From: Cardiocondyla obscurior
Taxonomy: Eukaryota; Arthropoda; Insecta; Hymenoptera; Formicidae
DNA: 64,000 nucleotides
Reading direction: 5' to 3'
Assembly (NCBI RefSeq): GCF_019399895.1
Contig: NC_091874.1
Location: 436,501 to 500,500, forward strand
Made by a program: the position numbers and the translations under genes. The notes below the pieces were generated by a model that searched no databases, was not told the DNA's origin, and saw only the letters and a list, made by a program, of their open reading frames with translations. Of this stretch, positions 13,266-26,900 are shown piece by piece (position 1 is the stretch's first letter; every line of letters begins with the position of its first letter).

Positions 13266-16200
13266 ACCACAGTGGGCTACTCGAGATAAGAGCAAAGCGA
13301 GAAAAGACGACGAAGAAGGTGCAGGGAAAACAGAGACAAATGCCACGATGCCGAACAAAGATAACGCGATCAAGAGAGAAAAGGAAGAGGTGACTAAAAA
13401 GAGAGAGAGGACTCCGGAGGAAATCCGCAACCCGTTCTCAGACGAAGACGGCAACAACAACAATAACAACGGCAGCACGTGGTGGACGTGCAGACGCCGT
13501 CTCAAACGTTCTCCACACTCCGTGCTCTTTTCCTCTTTCTGCATAATTTTTTCTATGTCTCTCCTCACTTTACCGCCCTCATTTTTTTTTATACAAAATT
13601 ATTTCGACAGCCAAAAATAATTTCCACATAAATTTCTACGTCGTAAAACAATTTCTTTTTTGCAAATATTATGAATTAACTTTTTAACAATTATAATTTC
13701 GCAGTCTTGTAATTTTTTATGTAATTTTCAAATTTTGCCTACGTAAATAAAATAGACGTGTGTTAGACTGGCTTTTTCTGCATTCATTAAGATTTATCCG
13801 ACCTTGAGAGATGTTGCGCACGCAGCATCCAACTTGCGCGGGAGATGCGTTGCCGCGGCCGTCGACCACGAGACCGTCGTTCATTCAATACCTTTCGTAC
13901 CTTCCCACGTTTTCCCCGACACTTGACGCTCTTTACATTTCATAAAAAGAATGATTCATTAACTATGTTGCTAGTCTGTGCGACTGTGTAACTAAAGCTG
14001 ACGTCATTGGCTCCCCAGAGTTAATTTTTGATCTGAGACGCGTTATCGACGTCACGAAAATAATCGCAAGCAATTAATTTATTTCAGACAATTACAAAGC
14101 GCGAGAATAAAATTAATGTATTTCATTCAGCAAGCAAAGTGTTGCTTGAAAAAAGATTTCTCTTTTCTTTAAAACTTTTATTGTAACAGTCTCGCGCCAG
14201 CAGACTTTTTTTTTTATCTCAATTTATCTTCATCAAATGCGGAATCCGTTCGGACTTTCCACCGCGAGTAACTAATTTCGTGTCAGCACCGCTCAGGATT
14301 CGAGATATCTTGCCGATGACGCGTCCCGAGAGCCAAGGACGACGCTCCTCGTCCTGCGTAAAATACGCAGCGCTTTCCCGCCCCCTGATCTTCTCCGCGT
14401 CTACATCCCGTCGCTAATCAGACCTTTCTCTATCATCTGACGTCATAATTCCGCAGCTCCAGGGCTTTATTGGACATTCATTATTCAGTGCAATCGTCCA
14501 AAAATTCTCGTTGCGAATTCAGCACGATGCACCGTAACCGGGTAGCAACAGGGACCCGGCAACAGGACCTGTCTCCATTCTGTTCTCCCCCACTTACAGC
14601 ATCTTCGACCAGCACACGTCCTCTGCGGTCACGATCGTCTCTCTCTCTCTCTCTCTTTCTCTCCTCCCCGCGGTCGTCACTTTCTCGTTAACAACGTCGA
14701 CTGTTCGCCTTTGGTTTGGCACTGTCTCTCGCTTTTTCGGCATGTTTCGACAGCAAAACACCACGTTCCCAAACGACGACAAAAATTCAGAAGTTAAATA
14801 TTTAAAAATATGTTTTGAAATTAATTTGGCGAGCGCGTAGCAAAAAAGCGAAGACGGAAAAGGAATATAATTAATATGAATAAAAAATTTTATATTACAT
14901 TAAATTAATAAAATATAATTAGGATTTAAATTATTTAACAATTAATAGAAAAATAAGATTGTATTATTTCACACAAGAAAGGAAACTTTAATGTAATCGA
15001 ATGACCTCCGTCTACTCCGGAATTCTATTTGTACTAGTGTTAAACTATCGTGCATACCAAGGCGACGACCTTCATAATATAAATCGGCAATGAGGCCAGC
15101 TGACCAAAAAGTATGCGAAACGTGCGATGAGCCAATATTAATAATCGTACCACGCGCGAAAAGTTGACGAGAGATTACGACAGAAGAAAGGCGTATTTCA
15201 TTCTTTTTTTTTTTTTTTCTTTATCGAGAATAATTAAATCAGCGCTACAGGATCGTGTCACTTATCTTGGTGGACACAATTAGTGGTACCTTGGGCAAGT
15301 GTCTCTTCGGGGTAGGTAGCGAAAGGGTGGCCCCTTAGTGGTGCGCAATCAAGTACGATCGGGACCAAAGGTCAGTGCTAACGACGGTTCGATAATGAGA
15401 TACAGATAAAAGTAACGTAAGGGGATCCTATTTTTCTCTACGAGATTTAAGAGAGATAACGATTGTAATCTAAATTCAGCCAATTATATTTCCATCGTTT
15501 ACTTTCAGCTAGTACAATTTTAGCGATACTGGAACAGAAATGTTCTCCATCGGTTTGATGAATTAATTTCCTACATCCGGCGATTACACCTGCGAGAATC
15601 TGCTGATCGACTTATTAACGTTGCTCGGTAAGGCTAGAAGTTTCATTCAGTAGTGACGAAGATGACTTGATGAATGAAACAGCCGGACGTCGAAGGACGT
15701 CACCCAGGTAAAGTAAAGCGATTAACGTTCAGAGCCTGGTTTTATCACGCAGCTTAACGTCGATTTTTAACGTTACTTTGGATTTATGCCTCGCGAGCAA
15801 CTTATCTAAATTTCTAATCACGACTATTAATAGACGCTTTGATCGTCTCACACATAAATCATCCGTCTTGCATGTGTTTCCGGAGATCGGCAGTGTTCGT
15901 GTCGCAAAAATGATTAACGAGTAAGTTATTAAAGTCTTCGAAACAATTAAATCGTAAAAATAAATAATTTTCTTTTGCGGTTAAAAAAAAAAAAAAAAAA
16001 AAAATTATATTTCCACATCACTTAATCGTACGATTGATTGTCTGAGCTTTCGACTACTTGGCGATGTGACGTGAATCCAACATCCGGTGAAGTTACAACT
16101 AACGGGAGCGCGAGGATACTCCGACGCATATTCCGTTCGCAAGGCCGTTCATCGCCCGGCAAAACCGCTAATGCAGCGACCGATCTGATGACTTTCTATC

Positions 16201-17858
16201 GGACATGTCGCGATTCTATTGACTCACATATATATAAACCATATCAGGCGTTATTCAATCGACTCTTCCTCAAGAATATCGCCGTTCAATCCGGTTTAGC
16301 GTCGCGCATGAATGCATCTCTACGTATACGCGCCGTAACATTTTTATTTACAGCATCTTGATTAAAATAATCTGTGAAGATGCGGAATAACGTTTAAAGC
16401 CACGGCAATTAAAATGTTCGTTTGCTACATCCAGTTTTGTTTTTCGTAATTTTTATTCAAGGTTTTATATATCGGTTCTAAAATAGGCGCATGCTAGACA
16501 CACGACGATCGCGGTGGAAAACGAACGTGCTTCGATCCTCATTAGTACACAGGCGATTCCTCCTGTAGTAACAAGAGTGAACAATTCCTCTAACACGCGT
16601 GTTCATACGTGACCATTATCTGCGAATCGCATCCCGCGATGGGAGTAATTGACGGACGACAAAGCGCGCCTCATAATTTCTTTTATGGCGATCCGTGAAG
16701 CGAATAACTTAGCTGGCCAACCGCAGATGCGAGCGCATCGCGCCGACCGTCAAATTAATCGTAGCCAATTAATCGCACGATCGGCGAATCTATAAAATAA
16801 TTAAGATAACGCGTAAAAACAGATTTAAAAAAAAAAAAAAAAAAGAAAAAAAAGTCGACCAGCATAAAGACCAACAGTTAATTGCCTAATAAAATCTCGC
16901 TAAAATAATGGACATCTCTCTCTTCTCTCAGATCGCCGTTCCCTATCGCTAAAACCGCGGAAGGCGACCTGTTGCCAAGGGAAGTTTTAAAAGTAAACAA
17001 CGTTACGTCACGAGGGCCCCTGGTGTCTAGATCTACTGTGCGGTGCCGGCTGAACGCCGGTCTCTGTTCCCTGTCGTATCTTTTTCTCTCTTTCAGTGCC
17101 GATGATCGCCAAATCTTATTCCGGTCGCATTTATGTAGTATACGGGGTGGTCGCTTTATCTCGATCCCACCCGGTGGCGCGCTCATTTTTTACGTCGCGT
17201 ACGAAATAAAGAAAAAAAAAAAAAAAAATCTGACGGAATGAATAATCACATAAGCGATCTATTCGAGTTATCATTATAATGTGTAAAAATATCCCATAAA
17301 AATAAAAAATTAAGTTAACATTACAAAAATATAAAGTCACTCGCACTTTTTATTTTTTTTACGCATTTAATTTTTTTTTCTCTTTACGGTATTCGCGGAT
17401 TGAATTAAACGTCGCAACATTTCGATGCAGACCCCGAGTATACATCCGCCACGCGGAACTATGAGAGATAGAAGAAAGTGAAATGGTATAACGGAATAAA
17501 AGAAAAAAAAAAAACAAAAAAGGTGATTAAGCAGCAACGGCGGAGCACGCGGTCCCTTCGCTGGCGGGCCGCGCTGTTTTATTTGGTCCGCGACTAATAA
17601 TCATAGCGGTCTCTCCTCCCGTTCATTTCGGCGCGGCCACCACGTGCTCCGTCTTTCTTTCTCTCGTACGTTCCTCTCGCGGTTCTCCGCAGCGGTCGCT
17701 GCATAGCAACAAGGATCGGCCTCTCGCTCTATCCTGTGAGCAACGATGAGGCTAGTCAGCCCGCGCCACGATCGGTCCGTCCGACTCGAGGACGGAGGAG
17801 AAAAATCCAAGAGCGAAGAAGACGGAGCCAGACAACACCGACGCGAAGGGTGCCAAGA

Positions 17859-17906
<48 letters not shown>

Positions 17907-20900
17907 ACGCGGCTCGACAGATGCGACGAAGGACGGAGGAAGAGAACGCGAAAGGACGAGAGAAAAGAGACGGTGGCATGAGCGAGAATATAGAAGAGAA
18001 AAGAAAACGAGGGAAGAGCAAGAGGAAAGCTTCGAGAGCACGCGTGGGAAGACAGAGAACGGTAGAAAATATAGAACGAGATGGCGAAAAGCAACGTCAG
18101 ATGCCTCCCTCTCATCTGGACGACGTAAGAACAGCGGGAGGGTGGTCCACCCGCTACAGACTCCATCCTCGCGGTCTCCTCTTTTTACCTTTTTTTTTTT
18201 TTTTTTTTTCCCCTGAGTCTCTTATTTCGCGTACCGAACCCACCTTCGTTTTGAAACTCGTCGCGGTCGCCGACAGCTGTCTAACGACGACGTGGAAAGA
18301 TCACGTTACATTCTTTTCGTGGCTCATCTTCCTGCGCGCGACCCCCCTCGATGATCGCGCTCGCTGCTAAAACACATTCGACTGCGTATGAGAGAAAAGA
18401 ATACGCGGCCTACGAAATTTGGCGTCAAACGTAAATACCGACACGTATCCGCGTTGTTGGTATTTGACGCTCAACGTCCCCTGAGCAAATACGCCGCCTC
18501 TTCTTCCGTCACTTTGAGAAAACTAACAAGTAAGGTGAAAGTTCAATGCATAAATTAACGTACGGCTTTTTAGATCGATCGCAAAATTTTTGCATTTTAA
18601 ACCATGAGAAAGATACATTGTTTTACTTCGTTAACCTGCCAGAAACAGAAAGTTCCCACCTTGAAAGACAATTTTTTTTTTTAATAATATCCCGTAAGGT
18701 TCTAATCCATGTAATTTAAATAAAAAATAATTATGATAAAATTCTCGACAAGTTTGCCAAATTTGTATCTACTCATCTCCATTAGACGATGCTATATTTT
18801 ATATATATTTTCAAAAACGCGCGTAATAACGCGAAAAAAATTTTTTCACATTGTTAGTCTTCCGCGCAGCTGCTGACGGTAGTTATTTACTCGGAACGAA
18901 TGCAGCTGCGCGAAATCAACGAGAGGATGATTCAACTCTCCCCATATGAGTAATCCGCGAGATTACATGAGTTCCTTCTGATTTCCGGCGACTCGTGGAT
19001 TGTATCAAAACGACAAGGCAAAGAAGCCACTCAGGTATAAACAAATTTGCATAAAACGTTGCTAGCATCAAATAATATTTCCCACTTTTATCACATCGCT
19101 AAGCATTCTTCATAATTACCCCGCTTGATTTAATTGATTTATGGAATTATTTGATGTCGCCGATCGTTACGGGAATTTTGAATGATCGATTTGCATAATA
19201 TGTAAATTTTTTAACTACACCTATTATAACAGTTTTCATATTTTATTCCGTGCGAAAACAAAAAGTATTAAAATTCAGAAAGTGCACCTCGAAGATAACA
19301 TTTTAACCGCTCTCCCTTCTCCTCTCTCTTATCATTTATTTCAACCGTATTAAATTTATAAAAAAGAAGTAATTAATATAAATATAAATTAATACGAATT
19401 TCGCCCAAAATATTGCATAGATCGTACATAGTCGAAAAATGCATTGCGGAATTAAAAGAGAAAACGTTACCCGAGGAGATGAAATGCCATCAAAGTGGCG
19501 CGACAATTGATTGATTGAACGCTTATTGATTCTTTACGGTGCGTCGATCGTGATATTAATTTAGAAGTGACTGAACCGACGGGAGGAGATTCCAAGAGGA
19601 TGCCACGAGTCACGTGGCTGGACCAGTCATATGGACGATGACGTCGCGAATTCGGCCAACTAGCAACAGCGGGGGTCGATCTATTCGCGCACGCGAGTTC
19701 CTTTACCTGCCTCTATCTTTCTCTTCGCCCTCCGCTCCTCCTCTTGACCAGATAGAAATTTTTGTGTCCCATCGACGGACCTCCGCCTCCGTTTCCGAGA
19801 AAAGGAGACGTGAAATTTACAAGCGGCACGGCTGACAAAAGGCGCCAAAAGGACCTTCTGCCTTCGCCAGTGAATAATTATCGCGACCTACTAGCGATAT
19901 CCGCGTACGCGGCTAAGTCGAGGTCGACATCAAAAGCGAAATTAGCGATAGGTTCGGCAAGATTATGGAAATTAGTCGTTGAAACGTACGGGAGGATCTC
20001 CTTTGACGTTTCGACGGAGGCTGCTGCTTGCTTGCTTGCTACAAATCACGAAATGTTACGCAATTCTTTTTCGCCCTGGTTCTATTTCATTTATTTTGCT
20101 TTTAAGACGGCTAGAGAAGTCGGGACCAAACGCAGTCGAAATGATACGGCAAATGGTCGTGGATAGATAAGCCGCGTGATACCACCGCCGAGTATCACGG
20201 TCCAGCCGTTAGAACGTGCGGTTAATATCGCGCGATGGTGGACGTCGTTTAAAACCGTGACTCGTCATACACCGAGTATTTCCGCTGTACACGGCGATGC
20301 TTACAAGTGCGTGCGAAACGAATAGTGCGTACGTTCGCCTGTTATGATAATATCGCGATGCGCGGAGACGTATCAAGCAGATCAGAAAATAGATTGACGT
20401 TACACCGCGCGGGATATAGAGATTGTCGCGGTATCGCTTATCGTTACGCATTAATAAAAACGCGATGATGCACGCTTAGTTAAATATGTCGCATAAAGCA
20501 ATTTTTTTTTTTTTTTTTTTAAACGACAACTTATCGCGTCATTCATCTCTTCGCACGTGAGAAACCTATTATCACCCCGTTGGTTTTATTATCGGAGAGC
20601 ATCGAAACTGTTGCGAGTAAATCAAGGGTTGTTCGCTTCTTCGTTTATAACGCATCCTATCGAGAGCAAATGAGAAATAGATCATCTTAAGCCGTAGATA
20701 AGAGACATGTATAGGACAAGAGAGCGTCGCGGTAAAATGTAAAGGAAAAAAAAAGTAAAAAAGATAAAAACGGCAGAAAAGAACAGGAACAGAAAAAGCG
20801 AAACTGCCTTGACAAAAAACACTGCGCAGCTGTGCGCTCCACTAGCGAGTTTTATCGTTCGAAGCAGGGGAGGTTACTTTCCCCATCTTTTCTCGTTTTC

Positions 20901-23900
20901 GACCGTTCTTCTACGTTTGCCTGAGATATCTTTATTTCTCTTTTCCTCTCGCTGTCGATCTCCCTTTCTGCCGCGAGATTAATACCTCTCTCTCTCTCGG
21001 TGGACGCTACACCACACCAGTCGGGGTTTCAAAAGCGAATACACCGGTATAAGGGCAGCTGTTGTACATTCCGTCGTCCCCATCTCCTTTTAGAGCCCTC
21101 CGCCAGTACCCTACCTCGCTCTTTCCACCCCCATTGTCATTCTTTCCTTTTTCAACCGCAGGCATCCGTAGTGCCCGTCTTTGCCTGGGAGGTAATCTTA
21201 CCTCTCTTAGGTTCGCTCGTGACCTGCCCGCGCCAAGCATAATTGAGTCCGAGTTGAAAGAGAAGTCCCTCCCCAAGAAAATTACAAGATCTCTCTTCTC
21301 GCAGACAGTGCTCGCAAATATTTTTTTTTTTTTTAAACCTAATCGCGCCGCGTTTGTAGATATAAATAAAAATGTAAACCTTGCTTAAAAAAGAAACGTA
21401 CGAAAAAAATATTTCTTTTATATTTAAAGATAGATTAAAATAATTTTCCAATTTTTGGAGATATTATAAAAGTGAGTCAAGTGCGGGATGTTTTACATAC
21501 CGTCCTGGTAATTTCAAACTGGCAGATTTTAAGAAAATTGAATGCGCGTGAGAAAACAGGTAGACGGTGTTATTTAGAGTACTTAATTTATGCGAGAGTG
21601 TAATAAATTTGGTTTTCAGATTACAGTTGTCATAACGCGTTATCTGTTTACGGAAGGGTTAAAAGGTTTTGGCGTCAAAGAGCACACATGGTCCAGTTAT
21701 TACTATGTAAGATAAAATTCTGGGGAGATTAAAGCGTTTCTTTCAATTCATATCTCCGCCGGAAGCAATAACACGACATTTCGCTACAGCATTTTTTCCA
21801 TTCAGAAATTGTCTCCCCGATTGCATAATCAACCGTAAATGTGTTTTCTCTTTATCGATGAATATATTAGAGATGTCCGCTTTCATAATCGTAGTATTCG
21901 GTGAAATTCAACACGAGAGAACTTATCTGTACTTGGATAAAATAAAAAGTATTCGTACGTAAATAGCCCATCAAGGAAGACGGACGATTATTCTTCGCGT
22001 AATTTACAAAGCTTGGCTACACAATAGACGATGCTCGTTTAAGCGAGACAGATGAATAACGAATCGACCGAGTGACAATGAATTCGACACGTAGAGAACG
22101 AGACGCAGTCCGCTTTGTATTCACTTACGCGGTGCCCGCTCTCTTGCAGCACGATTGTATTCTAACACGCGTGTTGTCGATGCGTTACAATTGCGCGAAT
22201 GATGGAATGATGTCCGAAAGTGAGAGGGTTGTACTTATCTTCCAATAAAATATGCACAATATCCGCTATTTCTTTTCGTTATTAATTAAACCATCGCTGC
22301 AAGTTTAATATCCTTCTCTAATGTTTCTCTTTAGGAAATTAAAAAATACTTTTATAAAAGGTTTCATTTATTTCTTTCGCTATAGCAGTGATTTATGGTC
22401 GGTCTCCCATTCTCTCTTCTCTATCGCCTTTTCTTTCGTTCTGCCAGTTTGCGCTTGCAGCACGTATCCGTGCAAACAATTTCGTAAACCACATGTTACA
22501 AAAACGTGACCGGGCATTATGAAAATGCACGTAGAAAAAAAAAAACTCAGAAAACGATCACGATTCTTTCTAAAAAAAAAAAATGTCAAGCTTTCCTTTT
22601 CTCTCGCCGCGTGACTGTTGAAATGTATGGATATGTTCGAATACGAAGGATTACGGTCCCGCACATCTATTCTCACATTCCTGCTAGCCAAGAAATGTAT
22701 ATCCAAGTTTTTCAAAGCTATATGTGTGCGTCCTCTGCCAGATGCTCGATATTCCTTGTTTCCGAATATTTCCATTTTCTTGTTCAAACAATTATGTACA
22801 GAAAAAATGCAAATAAAATATATTTCCCATTTCGACTTTGTAAAAATTGTCTTTTAAATGACGCTCTTCCTTAAATTATTTTATGCCTTTGTTCATTTAT
22901 CCCTTGAATCGGTTAATATTCGCGTCACTGTGCTCCTAGACGTCGACGATCGGCGGTTTTGTTTCCTCAAAGGAAAGGGAGCTACGGAACGATGAACACC
23001 TACCTTCTTGCGAAGGGGTCGCATGCTGAGACATTTTAACGTCCCTACCTGCATATCCGTGCAGATTAACGACCAAACGGCAAAGGGTGGGCATCAGCCA
23101 CAGCTGTGCACGCGATTCTCGGACATACCAACTATCTGTCTTTATATTAAAGCGATTCAAAGCTAATACGTCAAATTCAAAGTCGGCGTTGGTACCCTCC
23201 CTTTCGTAAATTAATCAAGTACGATCGTGAATGATACATTAATATCTTGGGATTAACGCTACCGATTCGCGTTTTCACGTGGCGAGTTAATCTTCAGAGA
23301 ATTTAATTGCACGGGGCAGGTATGACTCAACATATCATTTAATGCATCTATAAAGCATCGAATCGCGAGTTGGTTTTTTTGACTAATGGTGCCACGAACT
23401 CCGAGAAGATTGCAGGACCACGGGACTCGTGTAATAATAAGTTTGTTCTCATCTTCGAGAGGATACGCGGTACTCTTCGCATTTCTTTTTTTTTTTTTTT
23501 TTTTTTTTTTTCTTGCTATTAATTCACGGGAAATAAGCACTTATGCGAACCAGCCAATTTTATCAAGATATGCAATCTTGACCGTCAGATAAAAACATGA
23601 TAAGAATATTTATGAATTGGAAAATTATTATTGCAATCTTCATAAGCTTAACTAAGATAATGCAGATACTTTTTTTTTGCAGTCAATCTTTTTTGGTATT
23701 ATTTATTATTAACGTATATTCGGTTAGGTTTATTTTCTCAAAGTGTACGCTACCTGATTCGCAGAAGCTAAGCACTGCCTCAAGAGAGACCATTGTCGTA
23801 AGGTGGAGGTTGAGACGGTCAGGCATTCGATTTAATGCGTTTATCGGGAGCTATCGAGACATTCCTAGTCTTTTTATCGAGACGACGGGCAAACCATCGT

Positions 23901-26900
23901 GAGACTGGAGGTGGTTTATTCGCAACTCGTTAAATGCACACCGTCTTGGGACGTCGCGTGTGTGCACGTGTGTGAGAGTGCATTGAAGAGGGACACAAAG
24001 AATCGGAAGGGCAGAAAGAAGAGAAATCGCAATACTGATAACTATCGATCGTACGATCCCGAGTTCGTATCGAACACAAAGATGCACGGCGAAGCCCCGT
24101 GTTTTCTTAAGTATCCATTGAATTCCAAGAGGAATGTTCTTACGAAGAGAATTCGATACACCGTGAAATTCAAACTCTTCGCCATGCGATGCAATTAGAT
24201 AATGTTATTATATTTATACGCTCAGCAATTTGATTTATATTAAAACTAACATCAATTTTCTCGCGGGCAAGGTGTTAAAATTGAGTGCAATTAAATGCGA
24301 GGGACTTGGGAATTGTCGTGTGCCGTGCATGTTTTACGCATGCTACGACGGCACGCGTGGTTTACTCGCCCGTACTATTTTATTTCATGTATAAAACGGT
24401 TTCTCTGCTGTCCGTTGTACCGGACTGCTTTACGCTTCGTGAAGCACGCAGGAAGAGAGAAGGAGAGCTCTTGGTCGGGACTTGGTGCACCTGGCCAGGT
24501 GCTACATAACAGTGGGTCAATATAAAGATATGACAATACTACCGCGAAGACAGTTGAATATAAAAAATAAAACGCAAAATAATGATAAATGAACGGACCA
24601 AGGGTTTTCTCCTTCGTAATCGCAAGTTGTAATTCCGCGCCCACAAATTTGCCACTCTGATATTTAACGTATTTATCTTTTAAGAAATAAAACAGCTAAG
24701 AAAATTCCAAAGGTTTACAACTAATAAAACTAATTTTTTTTTTTTTTTTTTTTTTTTTTAGCGAAATAAAATATATGCATCGTCGTTAACTTTTGTCTCA
24801 TAAATTATTCACGCTACTTCAAGTTTTCCTCGTTCTCCGGTAAAAATTAAAAATAATTAACTTTCGTCTTTTACAATATCTTAATGTAACGTTTATAGAA
24901 AATTATCAATGCCGCGATTGGAATGATATAATACTTAAAAATGTTAGGCATCCACGCGTCAATTCATTTCTTTTAAAATTCAAGACTTATTCGACCGGAT
25001 TCTAACGCGTCGCCTGTAAAATTGTTCAGGCACCCACCGGAAAAAGGGGCTGCGCAAGGAATTCTTTTTTTCACAGGAAACACTCGCGGTAGACAACGTT
25101 AGATGGCTACTCAACGGACGCCGCGTAACCGTTGCTAATTAAGGAACAATTCCTTCCTTCCTCTTTCGTCAAAAATTACTTTCCCTCCTTATGAAACTAT
25201 CTCCGTCCGGTTCGTCGCAAAATTAATTTTCTTCCAAATTATAAAAGGACGGATATGTTATTTCAAAAGCCTAAAGTGTAATTTATGTCTTTGTCTAAGA
25301 GCGTTAAACATTTAGATTTAACCGTTCTACAAAGGAATCTTTTAAATTTTCCGTTTAAAATGTGTTTTTACTACGCAAAAAGAATCTTTATTTCTTTTTT
25401 CATTTGTTTGCAGTTTCGCATTCTTTCACGACTATCGTAAAGGGTCTGCCCGCCCTTTGTTTTAATGTCAGATACCATAATATATTCGCATTGTTCTTTC
25501 TGCGGCCGGTTTTGCCGCAGGCCGATTTGCGATCCGGAGAAGAAACGAGCGCTAGCGCGGCTCCTTTCCGGATGCAGCACACAAGAGAGGAACCACCACG
25601 CTCTGATATATTGCCAGACTCGATTTTAGTAGAGAGCACTAAAACAACGTTGCATATTCCTTCGCGAACGTTGATTTTTCTTTGCAACGCGTCACGATCG
25701 AAATTTACGATCCGGCCGTTTTTCACGTCGTAATTTCTTTTCGCCATCTCCCATCCTCGCGACGCTTCAAGACGATCGTCTCAATATTCGGCGAGCTTTC
25801 GCAATCTGTTATCCCGTGCACATGCGGGACGCGATATGTGTGCAAGTTAACAATCGTTAACATCGTGCGCTCCACGGCGATAAAGAATGGCGATACAGAT
25901 GCATGGCATCGGCAATGACTTTGACACAGACCTCGCTATCGTTTCGCACGCGCAACAAAAGATCCCGAGGTATGCCACTTGCATCCGCTATTACAATCTA
26001 ACGCGAGGAGGAATGCATCGCTCGTTCGACAAGGGAAAGAAAGAGGGGTGCTGGAGGAACGGCAGGTAGCCTATTCGACGAAGAAAGCACGTACATCACT
26101 GTCAACGATTCTTCACGCCGTCGTCTGACTGATTTCCGCGAGTAAATCATCGCGTTTGCCTCGCCGCTTTGGCACGAAGCTTGTTCGAGTTTACGGAACG
26201 TCCAGTGGAACTTGACGCAAAAACCTAATAGGAGCCGTTTGTGTGGAAATGACACAATGTACCGCAAAATATTCATAAATGTTACATAAAGTTGGGACGT
26301 CTTTCGTAATTTATTATGGAATTGCAAGAGCCGTTCGCGAGAAATATTTACGACAGCTCTTAGAGATAAATATACACGTTTATATATCGCTACTGATGCA
26401 TTTTGACTTTTTAAATATTAATATGTAATATTCAGAAAAATATATAATATAAATAATTTTAACGATTACTCGAATTCTTGAAAGTTGCTGTACGTTACGT
26501 CGAATTAAAAAATTTGTGGTCACGTTAATTTTAAATCAGCATACACGATATAGACGACAAACAGCATGCGGATATGCTAAATGTAACGTTTCCCATTTAT
26601 ATTGAAATATATTTAATTACTGCGAGTATCGCGAAATTAAGCTGTTATATCGAGACGAATATATGCAAAGCACGAAGAATCTCATCATTGGAACGCATTC
26701 GTCAAATTTTGCACGCCGTTGACGGGTCTCGGCCTTATCTCGAGCCTTAACGACCCTCGAAGCAATTATCCTTCGCGGCGGCTCAAAGCCAAAATGACGA
26801 TAAATCAACGTCAAAGTAATGATCGCACAATCGAAACAACAATTACCCGAGCCGCGAATCGATTTTGTGCGCGCAAACTATGCGAATGCCAATTTAAGTC

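Noticed and set aside
13080..13620. Open frames of more than 160 codons on both strands with Arg-Glu or Ser-Leu repeats
   Set aside because: They are created by the (GA)n microsatellite at 13196-13263; there is no domain, splice support or similarity to a protein outside the repeat.
17601..18370. Arg-Glu and Ser-Leu repeat frames on both strands
   Set aside because: Same cause: the (AG)n tract at 17862-17905 plus GC-rich flanks.
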